A stretch of DNA of 64,000 nucleotides from JANRKB01 sp033763695. GTDB lineage: Bacteria > Planctomycetota > Phycisphaerae > Phycisphaerales > UBA1924. Each line of letters begins with the position of its first letter. The stretch's first letter is position 1. Below, piece by piece: positions 33,400 through 41,587 of the stretch. The position numbers and the translations under genes were made by a program. The notes under the pieces are model-generated. The model saw only the letters and a list, made by a program, of their open reading frames with translations. It did no database searches and was not told where the DNA came from. The stretch lies in contig JANRKB010000026.1 in assembly GCA_033763695.1 (NCBI GenBank), positions 1-64,000 on the forward strand. The letters are read 5' to 3'.

Positions 33400-34386
33400 T
33401 CATTGTTGGCCGACGACTGCGGGCACGCTGTGCGTGGGCCGCGGGGCACCGTCGCGGACCGCGAGGTCGACGAGCCTGCCGCAGAGTGCGGGCGTCTCAA
33501 GGCCCGTCGCGCGTGCCGCCATGGGGAACAGCGAGTGATCGGTGAAGCCCGGCAGCGTGTTGAGCTCCAGCAGCCACGCAGAGCCTTGCGCGTCGAGCAG
33601 GAAATCCACGCGGCACAGATGCCGCACGCCGATCTCGCGCGCGAGCCGCACCGCACGATCCTGGATCGAAAGCTCCAGGCCCGCGGGCAGGTTGGGCTTC
33701 ACCTGATAGCGTGTGTCGTTGCGGTTGTACTTGGCCTCGTAGTCATAGAACGCGACCGCCGCGGTGATCTCAATGATCGGCAGCGCTTCGCCGTCGAGCA
33801 CGCCGACGGTGAGCTCGCGTGCGCCGATCACGGCACGCTCGATCATGTACAGCCGCCCCGGGTGCGCGTGCATGTCCGCGAGCACCTTCGCGAATGCGAC
33901 GCCGTACTCGCCCGAATCGCGGCAGAAATGCACGCCGACGCTCGAGCCTTCGTGCACCGGCTTGACCACCACCGGGAACGACAGCGGGCAACCCGGATCG
34001 CGCGGATTGAGCACCGCCGCATCAGCCGTCAGCACGCCGCAGCGGGCCGCGGCCAGCTTCGTCGCCATCTTGTCCATCGCCATGCGTGCGGCGTTGGGTC
34101 GACAGCCGACATATGGGCGCGAGCCCTGCTCGAGGATGTCCTGCAGCGGGCCGCCTTCACCCCATCCGCCGTGAAGCACGGGGAAGACGACATCGCCGGG
34201 CATCGCGGCAAGTTCGCTCGCGGTCGGCTTGTCGATGATCTGGCGATTCACAACGCAGCCGTGTTCCTGAAGCGCCGCGGCGACTGTCGCGCTGCTCTTG
34301 AGGCTCACTTCGCGCTCGGCGTCCGGCCCGCCGCCAAGGACGAGCACCGACAACTTTCCGTGATTGCCACTTGTTCCGCCGGTCAT
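33400..34386 (-). CDS. ddl: D-alanine--D-alanine ligase
   Basis: A 328-aa ATP-grasp enzyme that makes D-Ala-D-Ala for peptidoglycan. Visible features: SVLVLGGGPDAEREVSLKSS at the start, VVFPVLHGGWGEGGPLQDILE, PVVVKPVHEGSSVGV (ATP-binding loop), MIERAVIGARELTVGVL, and VDFLLDAQGSAWLLELNTLPGFT with the metal-binding Glu and Asn. Length fits the family. ATG 34386 overlaps the murB stop in ATGA, indicating translational coupling. The FtsQ-like gene follows 66 bases downstream. Confidence 0.93.
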   Translation of the reverse strand: MTGGTSGNHGKLSVLVLGGGPDAEREVSLKSSATVAAALQEHGCVVNRQIIDKPTASELAAMPGDVVFPVLHGGWGEGGPLQDILEQGSRPYVGCRPNAARMAMDKMATKLAAARCGVLTADAAVLNPRDPGCPLSFPVVVKPVHEGSSVGVHFCRDSGEYGVAFAKVLADMHAHPGRLYMIERAVIGARELTVGVLDGEALPIIEITAAVAFYDYEAKYNRNDTRYQVKPNLPAGLELSIQDRAVRLAREIGVRHLCRVDFLLDAQGSAWLLELNTLPGFTDHSLFPMAARATGLETPALCGRLVDLAVRDGAPRPTHSVPAVVGQQ

Positions 34387-35303
34387 GACGCACGGCTCCA
34401 CACAACAACCTCGGGATGGAGCTCAACGCCCAGCGCGTCGCGCACCCGCTGCTGCACCAGTTTCATCAGTTCGATCACGTCGCGAGCCTTGGCATCCGCC
34501 GACGTGACCATGAAGTTCGCATGCCGCGGACTCACTTCCGCGCCGCCCACGCGCAGGCCCTTGAGCCCCGCCTTGTCGATGAGCATGCCCGCCGACACGC
34601 GCTGTCCGGCCGCGGCTTCGATGCCCGCGGCTTTCAGCGGCTCGCGCAGCGTCGGGTTCTTGAAGCAGCAGCCCGCGGACTTGTCCGCCATCGGCTGGCT
34701 GTTCTTCTTGTACGCCATCACGTCCTTCTGCTTGGTCCGCAGTGCGGCCGCATCGCCGGGCGTCAGTTGCAACTCCGCGCCCGTCAAGATCAGTTCCGTC
34801 AGCCCCGACGCGCGATAGTCAAACGCGATCTGCGAACGCTCCAGCACGACCTCGCGCCCGACGCGATCGAGTGCGAAGACCCGCGCGACCACATCAGCGA
34901 TCTGTCCGAATGCGCCGCCCGCGTTCATCACCAGCGCGCCGCCGATCGTCGCGGGGATCCCCGCAAGCCCTTCGATACCGCCCAGCCCCTGCCGCACGGC
35001 TTCGTTGATGAGTTTGGGCAGGTTCGCGCCCGCGCCCACACGCACGCGCCCGGACTTCGCATCGATATCCCACGCCGTGAACGCCGCGTCGTTCAGTTCG
35101 ACCACGAGTTCGCCGACGCCGTCGTCATCAACCAGCAAGTTCGCGCCGTCGCCGAGCACGCGCATCGCAGGGTCGATCTCGATGCAGCGGCGCAGTTCCT
35201 CGACGCTCCGCGGCTGGCAAAACCGGTCCGCGCCGCCGCCGATCCCGAACCAGGTTCGGATCGCGTGCTGCGTCAGGATCGTCGGCTCATCAGTCACCAG
35301 CAT
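34383..35303 (-). CDS. murB: UDP-N-acetylenolpyruvoylglucosamine reductase
   Basis: The 306-aa product has the FAD-binding VLGDGANLLVDDDGV, the catalytic motif LAGIPATIGGALVMNAGGAFG, and SAGCCFKNP, where Cys replaces the general-acid Ser of the E. coli type (Cys or Ser both occur in type II enzymes). It reduces enolpyruvyl-UDP-GlcNAc to UDP-MurNAc. Short type II length, lacking the extra E. coli-type fold region, is as expected. ATG 35303 is taken. It lies between murC and ddl on the same strand. Confidence 0.93.
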   Translation of the reverse strand: MLVTDEPTILTQHAIRTWFGIGGGADRFCQPRSVEELRRCIEIDPAMRVLGDGANLLVDDDGVGELVVELNDAAFTAWDIDAKSGRVRVGAGANLPKLINEAVRQGLGGIEGLAGIPATIGGALVMNAGGAFGQIADVVARVFALDRVGREVVLERSQIAFDYRASGLTELILTGAELQLTPGDAAALRTKQKDVMAYKKNSQPMADKSAGCCFKNPTLREPLKAAGIEAAAGQRVSAGMLIDKAGLKGLRVGGAEVSPRHANFMVTSADAKARDVIELMKLVQQRVRDALGVELHPEVVVWSRAS

Positions 35304-35420
35304 TCTCGAATCCCAAAGACATCTTCAACACAGAGGCACAGACGGTCAGAGCCAATCACTGAAAAGGTGAGCACGCGACGAGTTCCATTCTGGTGCCGCT
35401 GGCTCCTGCCTTTCGCACTT

Positions 35421-35452
35421 CGTCTCTCCGTCTCTTCGTCTCTCCGTCTCTT
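35421..35452. repeat. (CGTCTCTY)4 tandem octamer
   Basis: Four 8-bp units alternating CGTCTCTC and CGTCTCTT, eight bases after the murC stop codon. On the minus (coding) strand it reads as AAGAGACG repeats. A related array lies just after rsfS (57249-57272). Confidence 0.85.
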
Positions 35453-35459
35453 CTTGCCT

Positions 35460-37022
35460 TCACTTCCCCGCCAGATACCCGCGCGCCACCTCGTACACCG
35501 GCCCAGCGCCCATCACCACCAGCAGGTCATTGGGGCGGCACAGGTTCTCCAAGTGCTCGATGATCGCGCCGAACGGATACAGGTGCATCGCCTTCACGCC
35601 GCGATCACGCAGGCGATCCACCAGGTCGCCCGCGGTCACCTTGGTCTTCTCTTCCTGCGAGTCGCGCACAAAGTAGATATGCGGCACGATCACCACGTCC
35701 GCACTGCTGAAGCTCGCCGCGAACTCATCCAGCAGGAACCGCGTGCGGCTGTGCTGGTGCGGCTGGAAGACACAGATCAATCGCCCGCCGCGCTCCTCGG
35801 GGCGTTCATGCTCGCGCAAGGCCCGCAGCGTGCACTCGACCTCCGTCGGATGGTGCCCGTAATCGTCGTACACGCGGGTTGTGCCGCCGCCGGCGTGCTG
35901 GCGCTCGCCGAGCAACTGCATGCGCCGATCCACGCCGCGGAAGTTCGCGAGCGATTCGGCCACGATCGCCGGATCTGCGCCCGCGATCACCGCCAGCGCG
36001 AGCGCGGTCGCCGCGTTCGTGGCGTTGTGCGCACCGGGCAGAGCCATGTTCCACTTCGCCACCAGTTTCCGCTCATGCGTGAGCGTCACGCCGCGGGTCG
36101 CGATGTCGTAGGTGATCACCCAATCCGCCGCGGGCGAGAAGCCGATCGTCTCAACGCGGCAATCCAAGCCCGCCGTCACTTCGCGCCGGTGCGCACCGTC
36201 GTGCGCGATCAGCAGTCGCCCGCCGTCGGCCTCGCTGGGCAGCAACTTGGCGAACTCATGGAACGACTGCACGACGGCGTCGAGCGAGCCGTAGATGTCC
36301 AGATGGTCCGCCTCGACGCTGCTGATGCTCGCGATCAACGGATGCAGGTTGTGGAAAGAGCGGTTGAACTCGCACGCCTCGGCAACCAGCAATCCCGGGT
36401 TGCCCGCCATCGACCCCTGCGGAATCGCCAGCGACCCAAGCCGGAACCCGGCGGGCAGGCGATTCGCCCCGCTCGGCACCGGCTGACGGCCCAGCGTGCC
36501 GGTCACGAGTTGGCCGCACGTCGCGCCGACGATCACCGACGGATCAAGCCCTGCATCAGTCAGTGCCGCGCCGAGCATGGCGGTCGTGGTCGACTTGCCG
36601 TGCGTCCCGGCGATCGCGATGCCGGTGCGGCCGAGCATGCACTTGCCCAAGGCCTCGGCATAGAACAGAACCTGAATGCCGCGCTTCTCCGCCTCAAGCA
36701 CCTGCGGGTGCGTCGGCTTCACCGCGGCCGAGGCGATCACCAGATCGCACGCTTCGGGCAGCCACTGCTTGGACTGGTCAAAGCCGACCTCGATGCCGTC
36801 GGCGGCCAGCACATCGGTGGCCTCGGATTGGCTCATGTCCGAGCCGCTGACGAGCGCCCCGCGCGCCTTGAGCATGCGGGCCAGCCCGCTCATGCCGCAG
36901 CCGCCGATACCGATCAGGTAGGCGTGCTTGCCTGCGACGTCGAAGCGATGGGCGGGGCGCATGTCGGCACCGGAGAGGGAGTGGGTCTGGGCATGGGACA
37001 ACGAACCAGCGGCTGGCGTCAT
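35460..37022 (-). CDS. murC: UDP-N-acetylmuramate--L-alanine ligase
   Basis: A 520-aa Mur ligase. Features: YLIGIGGCGMSGLARMLKARG (N-terminal Rossmann), GIAIAGTHGKSTTTAML (P-loop, about 140), SISSVEADHLDIYGS, LPGAHNATNAATAL, VYDDYGHHPTEVECTL and VFQPHQHSRTRFLLDEF. It adds L-Ala to UDP-MurNAc. The chain is some 30-60 residues longer than usual because of an N-terminal extension; ATG 36962 is a plausible alternative that would remove 20. No good ribosome site precedes either. The octamer repeat follows its stop codon. Confidence 0.93.
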   Translation of the reverse strand: MTPAAGSLSHAQTHSLSGADMRPAHRFDVAGKHAYLIGIGGCGMSGLARMLKARGALVSGSDMSQSEATDVLAADGIEVGFDQSKQWLPEACDLVIASAAVKPTHPQVLEAEKRGIQVLFYAEALGKCMLGRTGIAIAGTHGKSTTTAMLGAALTDAGLDPSVIVGATCGQLVTGTLGRQPVPSGANRLPAGFRLGSLAIPQGSMAGNPGLLVAEACEFNRSFHNLHPLIASISSVEADHLDIYGSLDAVVQSFHEFAKLLPSEADGGRLLIAHDGAHRREVTAGLDCRVETIGFSPAADWVITYDIATRGVTLTHERKLVAKWNMALPGAHNATNAATALALAVIAGADPAIVAESLANFRGVDRRMQLLGERQHAGGGTTRVYDDYGHHPTEVECTLRALREHERPEERGGRLICVFQPHQHSRTRFLLDEFAASFSSADVVIVPHIYFVRDSQEEKTKVTAGDLVDRLRDRGVKAMHLYPFGAIIEHLENLCRPNDLLVVMGAGPVYEVARGYLAGK

Positions 37023-37250
37023 GGAAACGATATCGGCGGAGAGCCGCGGACGGCTGGAAAAGCGAACACGTCCGGCATTGTCACGGCCGGACGCGAGCCT
37101 GCTTCAGCCAGATGACAACCGCGGCCCACGAGATCAGATCGCCCACAACCATCCATGAATCGAGTACCGACGCCCGAGTTCCAAGGCTCAAGTCGCGTTG
37201 AACAATGCGTCGCCTCGCAATGCTGCGGAACGCCCGATCGGGTCAGAGGC

Positions 37251-37655
37251 CTACTTCGTGGCTGGAGCACCCGGCCCAGCTGCTGGCGCCGCGGACTCGG
37301 CTTGGTCAAGCCGCTTGCGCTGCTCGACGATACGGCTGATCATGCCTTCCCATTCACTCTTGTCGTATGGGAAGCCGGTCGGCTGGCCAGTCTTGGGATT
37401 GATGAGACCCTTCGTCGGGTCCAGTCCCTCGTCACGCCGCCGGAGCTGGCGATCGAGATCGCCTCTGAGCATCTGAATCTCGTCGCCGGTATCGGTGAAC
37501 TTGATAGTCACCATCTCCTGCATCCGCTCAGGGCTGTACGGACTACCACCGCCGCCGCCGCGGACCATGAAGAAAACCGCCACTCCCAAACAGATCAATG
37601 CGAAGCCCCAGCCGAGCCAAGGCGACTTCGAGATCACTTCACGCAGCCATGCCAT
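37251..37655 (-). CDS. Small single-pass membrane protein after a pseudopilin gene
   Basis: A 134-aa protein: N-terminal helix (WLGWGFALICLGVAVFFMV), Gly-rich linker and a polar helical domain (MQEMVTIKFTDTGDEIQMLRGDLDRQLRR, EWEGMISRIVEQRKRLDQAE). No family recognised. It starts 15 bases after the pseudopilin stop codon, with AGGGG seven bases before ATG 37655. Similar small companions of large prepilins are often seen in planctomycetes. Confidence 0.65.
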   Translation of the reverse strand: MAWLREVISKSPWLGWGFALICLGVAVFFMVRGGGGGSPYSPERMQEMVTIKFTDTGDEIQMLRGDLDRQLRRRDEGLDPTKGLINPKTGQPTGFPYDKSEWEGMISRIVEQRKRLDQAESAAPAAGPGAPATK

Positions 37656-37670
37656 TGTTCACCCCTTCGA

Positions 37671-38531
37671 CTAGTACGCGTGACCCCAGTTGTAGAAGTT
37701 TGGAAGCGACTTGTATTTGTCACGGCCATCCTGAATCGTGAGGTAATCAATGAGCTTTACGCTCTGATCGCCAAACAAGATGTTGCTCGCACCGAGGCGA
37801 TCAATGTCTCCGGCCTGATTCCACTTCGGGCCGCCCCCCGAATGGCGCGGCGCCCAGTCAAGGGCATCCATAGAGAAGACAGCGGCATCGAATCGCGGAA
37901 GTTCGGCGAGCCTTCTGCCTGACATGCCCGACTTACCACCCGGACTCTTCGCGCTTGGGAGAAGTCGAGAATCGTTGAACCAATACTCAGTAAACTTGGT
38001 TACCGGCGCATCTTGACTCGCCGGAAGATAGGGAAGCGTGAAGATCTTCACGGGTCGCACATAGGCAATCTGGTACGGATCACGCACGCTGGATCTGCCC
38101 TTCGCACCAGGGCAGTTAAAGATGGTCTGAGACGAATTCAAGTACGGCGCCAAGGTGTCAACCATGCCAACATGGTTTTCAATCGCCTTCTGAGCTGGGG
38201 TCTGATTCGGTGCTCCGAAGTTTCTCACGTCTGGATACCGCGGATCTTTCTGCTCATCAAAGTAGCTCTGAAGCCCGACGCCGATCTGGCGAATGTTGCT
38301 TTGACAGATCACCGTCCACGCCGTTCGTCTCGCATTCCCCAGACTTGGGAGCAAGATGCCGATCAGCAGCGCGATGATCGAGATCACGACCAGCAGTTCG
38401 ATCAGCGTGAATGCACGCGGGCCATCACTCGCCCGACGTTGCCGCGCGGATAACGCGCGACAAGATAACGGGCCGACTTCGCTGCGTTCCGCGTGTCCAG
38501 CATCCCCACGCATCATGCGATTGGCGTTCAT
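37671..38531 (-). CDS. Solitary pseudopilin translationally coupled to the GH94 gene
   Basis: A 286-aa prepilin-like protein. An unusually long basic leader of about 40 residues ends in DGPRA, followed by FTLIELLVVISIIALLIGILLPSL, the classical class III signal. The body has NARRTAWTVICQSNIRQIGVGLQSYFDEQKD, typical of the large planctomycete prepilin family, and ends with SNILFGDQSVKLIDYL, the H/GDG-type motif. ATG 38531 has AAGGAG seven bases upstream and overlaps the GH94 stop codon in ATGA. Coupling to a glycoside phosphorylase suggests co-expression under the LacI-type operator at 41089. Confidence 0.85.
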   Translation of the reverse strand: MNANRMMRGDAGHAERSEVGPLSCRALSARQRRASDGPRAFTLIELLVVISIIALLIGILLPSLGNARRTAWTVICQSNIRQIGVGLQSYFDEQKDPRYPDVRNFGAPNQTPAQKAIENHVGMVDTLAPYLNSSQTIFNCPGAKGRSSVRDPYQIAYVRPVKIFTLPYLPASQDAPVTKFTEYWFNDSRLLPSAKSPGGKSGMSGRRLAELPRFDAAVFSMDALDWAPRHSGGGPKWNQAGDIDRLGASNILFGDQSVKLIDYLTIQDGRDKYKSLPNFYNWGHAY

Positions 38532-40993
38532 GACAGACTCCTTCCCGCGGCCGCGGCATCGACGGGGCGCGTCGATGCGCCGGCGGCCCAGTGTACCTCG
38601 ATGTCCAGACTCTTCACCCCGGATGTCGCCTCGGGCGCGACGATCACGTTCCCGCTCGCGGGCTTGCCGTTGACCTTCAGCGTGGGCAGCACGCCGGGCA
38701 CGAACTCGCGCGCGTCAAAGTGCACGTTCACGCGCACGCCGCGCCAAGTGCGCGTCGCGCTCACGCGGCCCAGTTCTGCGGGCGGGCACGGATCAACCAG
38801 CAGCCCGTTCCACGTCGGACGGATGCCCAGCACCCATTCCAGGCACACGCGATTCATCCACGCCGCCGAGCCGGTGTACCACGTCCAGCCCGCGCGACCC
38901 GGCAGGTCCGACAGCGGGCCATCAACGTTTCCCGGCGTCACATACGGCTCAGCGCGATAGCCCTCGGCGTCCTGGCCGCGCGTCGGCGGCGAGATCGAAC
39001 GCCAGATCCGCTGCACGCTCTCGACGTCGCGTCGCTTGCACGCGGCGAGCAAGGCCCACGTCGCGGCGTGCATGTAGACGCCGCCGTTCTCGCGGCTGCC
39101 CGGCGAGTAACGCGTGATGTAGCCGATGCGCGCGTCGGGGATGGTGTACGCCGGGGCGAGCAAGAGCGGGCCGTAGGGCGAGAGCAGATGCTGCTTCACG
39201 CTCTCCCACGCCGAAGCGGCGCGGCCATTGTCCGCGGCATCGGTGATGATGGCCCACGTCTGCGCGTTGAGATGGATCTTGCCCTCGATCGACTGCGACG
39301 AACCGATCCACTCGCCGCTGTCGAGCGTGCCGTAGCGATACCAGTTGCCGTCCCACGCGTGCGTGTTGATCGCGTTGATGTACTCCTGCCGCTTGGCGCG
39401 GAACTCGCGCGCCATCGCGGCATCGTCACGGCGATCAAGCACCACGGCGAAATCTTCGAGAACGCCCGCGAGGAACATGCCCAGCCAGACGCTCTCGCCC
39501 TTTTCATCGACGCCCATCGCCGACAGGCCGTCGTTCCAGTCGCACGAACCGATGTGCGGAATGCCGCGTTCACTGGTGCGCTTGAACGTGCGGCGGATGG
39601 CGCGGAGGCAGTGCTCCAGCAGTGTCGCGCCGTTCTTGTCGTCAAGGAACGGCGCGTGGCGATCGAGAATCGCAAAGTCGCCCGTCTCCTTGATGTAGTT
39701 GCACGTGACGAACGGCAGCCACAGATAGTCGTCCGAGCAGGCCATGTGCTTGCCGAAGTCGGCCAGCGCGTGCCACCAATGGTGCACGCTGCCGTCGGCG
39801 AACTGACGCCCGGCGTGCATCATGATCTGGCGTGCGGTCATCGCGGGGTCGATGGGCAGCCACACCTGGCTGTCCTGGAGCTGATCGCGGAAGCCATACG
39901 CGCCCGACTGCTGGTAATAGCCGGTACGGCCCCACATGCGCCCGCTGATCGCCTGATAGGGCAGCCAGTAGTTGTTGAGGAGATCAAAGTCGGGGCGCTC
40001 GGTCTCGATCGCCGTCGGCGCAAGACGCGTGTCCCACGCCTTGCCCGCTTCAGCGATCGCTGTCGCCGCCGCAGTCGCGCTGGGGATGCGATCAAGGTGC
40101 GCGATCGCTTCGTTCTCGTTCGCACCGATGGAAAGCAGATAGACGAGCGTGACCGACGCGCCGGGGGCGATCGTCAGGTCACCGCCGAGGGCGGCCGCGG
40201 CATCGCCGAAGCGCCCGAACTTGCCTGCATTTGGGCCGTCGGTCGGCGCATCGCACGTCATCGCGTGCGGCGAGGTCGTCATGCCGTAGCGACCGAGGAA
40301 CGTGGACTTGTCGCCGATGGAGAGATCGCGTTCAAACGAGCCGAGCACGGCATGGGCCGCGACGTAAGGCCACGGCACATTCCAGTGCTGCTTCTCGTTC
40401 TTGGGCGGGATGTCCCACATGTTCTTGGTGGCGACGATGGCGCGGCGTCCGCCGTCCTTGCGCAGCCATGTATTGAAGAACAAACGGTGGAACTCACGCT
40501 TGACGTCGGGCGCGACGCCGCAGGTCCACTCGAAGTACGACGAGACGCGCAAGCGGCGTGGCGCGTTGGTGGTGTTCTTGAGCGTGACGTGCCAGACTTC
40601 GACTGGTGAATCGTGCAACACCGACATGGTCCACTCGGCGGCAATGCCGTGGGCCGCGGTGCGGAAGGTCGACGCGCCGAGCGTGTGGGTGCAGGAGTAT
40701 TCGTCGTAGCGCGGCTGGATGGGCGCCGGCGCGAGCGACCATAACGCGCCCGAGTCGCGATCGGCGACGTAGAGGAACTTGCCGTAGCAGTCGCGGACGA
40801 GGTCCATCTCCCAGCGGGTGAGGACGTTGTGCTGGGCGTCGTCGAACCAACTGAAGCCGCCGCCGTTCTGCGAGACGACGAAGCCGTAGCGCCCGTTGCA
40901 GACGACATTGCACCACGGCATGGGCGTGGCGCTGTCGGTGATGCGATAGGCGCGGCCGGAAGGATCGAATGAGCCGTAGCGGTTGGCGAGCAT
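38528..40993 (-). CDS. GH94 glycoside phosphorylase (cellobiose/beta-glucan phosphorylase-like)
   Basis: An 821-aa protein, about the length of cellobiose phosphorylases. The start YGSFDPSGRAYRITD and VVCNGRYGFVVSQNGGGFSWFDDA match the N-terminal beta-sandwich. The (alpha/alpha)6 barrel has GAYGFRDQLQDS, FADGSVHHWWHALADFGKHM and IGSCDWNDGLSAMG, where the Asp in CDWND (about 482) is the catalytic acid, and YSPGSRENGGVYMHAATW. GH94 enzymes phosphorolyse beta-glucosides to sugar-1-phosphate and are cytoplasmic; no signal is seen. Partner genes suggest beta-glucan use, but specificity (beta-1,4 versus beta-1,2) cannot be read. ATG 40993 has AAGG upstream; the longer open frame lacks conserved features. 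Confidence 0.85.
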   Translation of the reverse strand: MLANRYGSFDPSGRAYRITDSATPMPWCNVVCNGRYGFVVSQNGGGFSWFDDAQHNVLTRWEMDLVRDCYGKFLYVADRDSGALWSLAPAPIQPRYDEYSCTHTLGASTFRTAAHGIAAEWTMSVLHDSPVEVWHVTLKNTTNAPRRLRVSSYFEWTCGVAPDVKREFHRLFFNTWLRKDGGRRAIVATKNMWDIPPKNEKQHWNVPWPYVAAHAVLGSFERDLSIGDKSTFLGRYGMTTSPHAMTCDAPTDGPNAGKFGRFGDAAAALGGDLTIAPGASVTLVYLLSIGANENEAIAHLDRIPSATAAATAIAEAGKAWDTRLAPTAIETERPDFDLLNNYWLPYQAISGRMWGRTGYYQQSGAYGFRDQLQDSQVWLPIDPAMTARQIMMHAGRQFADGSVHHWWHALADFGKHMACSDDYLWLPFVTCNYIKETGDFAILDRHAPFLDDKNGATLLEHCLRAIRRTFKRTSERGIPHIGSCDWNDGLSAMGVDEKGESVWLGMFLAGVLEDFAVVLDRRDDAAMAREFRAKRQEYINAINTHAWDGNWYRYGTLDSGEWIGSSQSIEGKIHLNAQTWAIITDAADNGRAASAWESVKQHLLSPYGPLLLAPAYTIPDARIGYITRYSPGSRENGGVYMHAATWALLAACKRRDVESVQRIWRSISPPTRGQDAEGYRAEPYVTPGNVDGPLSDLPGRAGWTWYTGSAAWMNRVCLEWVLGIRPTWNGLLVDPCPPAELGRVSATRTWRGVRVNVHFDAREFVPGVLPTLKVNGKPASGNVIVAPEATSGVKSLDIEVHWAAGASTRPVDAAAAGRSLS

Positions 40994-41088
40994 GAAAGAG
41001 CCTTGGAAAGTGGCGATCCCGAGTGCGACAAAGGACACGGGAGACGAACGCCCAATGCCGGAGGACGGAACGCCCATTTGTCCGGCAA

Positions 41089-41102
41089 TGTAAACGCTTA
41101 CA
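41089..41102. promoter_or_regulatory. LacI-type palindromic operator, site A (GH94 promoter)
   Basis: TGTAAACGCTTACA is a 14-bp palindrome, TGTAA/TTACA around ACGC, fitting TGWAAMCGCTTWCA perfectly. It lies 96 bases upstream of the GH94 start codon. A LacI-family regulator is encoded 3.2 kb away. Confidence 0.75.
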
Positions 41103-41303
41103 GTCTGATATGCCTGGGCGGACTTGTCAAGGGGTCTGCGGGGGAAAGCGGAGAAAAAGAAGGCATTTGGGATTCGGCATTGGGCATTGGGGAGGGAAAG
41201 ACAGAGAGACATCAGACCGGGAGACATGAGACAGGGAGACATCAGACGGGAAAACATCAGCCAGAGCGTGGGCAGACTTCGCCGAACGCATGGCACGACA
41301 AAG

Positions 41304-41366
41304 TCTCCTGTCTCATGTCTCCTGTCTCATGGCTCATGTCTCATGTCTCATGTCTCATGTCTCATG
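41304..41366. repeat. (TCTCATG)9 heptamer array
   Basis: Nine contiguous 7-bp units, mostly TCTCATG, with TCTCCTG and GCTCATG variants. The inverse complement (GGGAGACATGAGACAGGGAG) lies at about 41215-41240, so the region can fold into a long imperfect hairpin. Confidence 0.85.
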
Positions 41367-41439
41367 TCTTGCCTTCCCCTGATGCCCAGTACCCGATGCC
41401 TGATGCCTTCCGCAGATGCCAGATGCCTCTGCATTTCCA

Positions 41440-41476
41440 GAAAAACCACCGGGCACCCCTTGCGGGATGCCCGGTG
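41440..41476 (-). terminator. Intrinsic terminator downstream of the PEP-CTERM gene
   Basis: On the minus strand CACCGGGCA (41476-41468) and TGCCCGGTG (41455-41447) form a nine-bp stem followed by GTTTTT. It would stop transcripts arriving from the PEP-CTERM gene at 41588. Confidence 0.8.
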
Positions 41477-41550
41477 CGGTGTCTGACAGATGCACAGAGA
41501 GTGACCGGCTTGATTCCAGGAAAGCGTGCAATTCAAGCCGTCGACAAGAC

Positions 41551-41580
41551 GCGTGCGTGACCTTTCCGCGTCACGCACGC
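41551..41580 (-). terminator. 11-bp hairpin immediately after the PEP-CTERM stop
   Basis: GCGTGCGTGAC (41551-41561) pairs perfectly with GTCACGCACGC (41570-41580); it starts eight bases after the stop codon. No T-run, so it may stabilise the 3' end in tandem with the terminator at 41440-41476. Confidence 0.55.
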
Positions 41581-41587
41581 TGAGGAC

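Larger units (their letters stand above)
40994..41587. other. Repeat-rich intergenic region upstream of the GH94 gene
   Basis: About 594 bases with no gene. It contains an operator (41089-41102), a large imperfect palindrome of heptamer repeats (about 41160-41430), an intrinsic terminator (41440-41476) and a second hairpin (41551-41580) that ends the neighbouring PEP-CTERM gene. Confidence 0.7.

Noticed and set aside
34383..35303. Loss of function in MurB because the acid Ser is replaced by Cys
   Set aside because: Cys is a known natural alternative at this position in type II MurB.
34416..37115. A very long open frame on the plus strand opposite murC and murB
   Set aside because: High G+C and codon structure of the real minus-strand genes keep the antisense frame open; the translation is Arg/His/Ala-rich with no domain.
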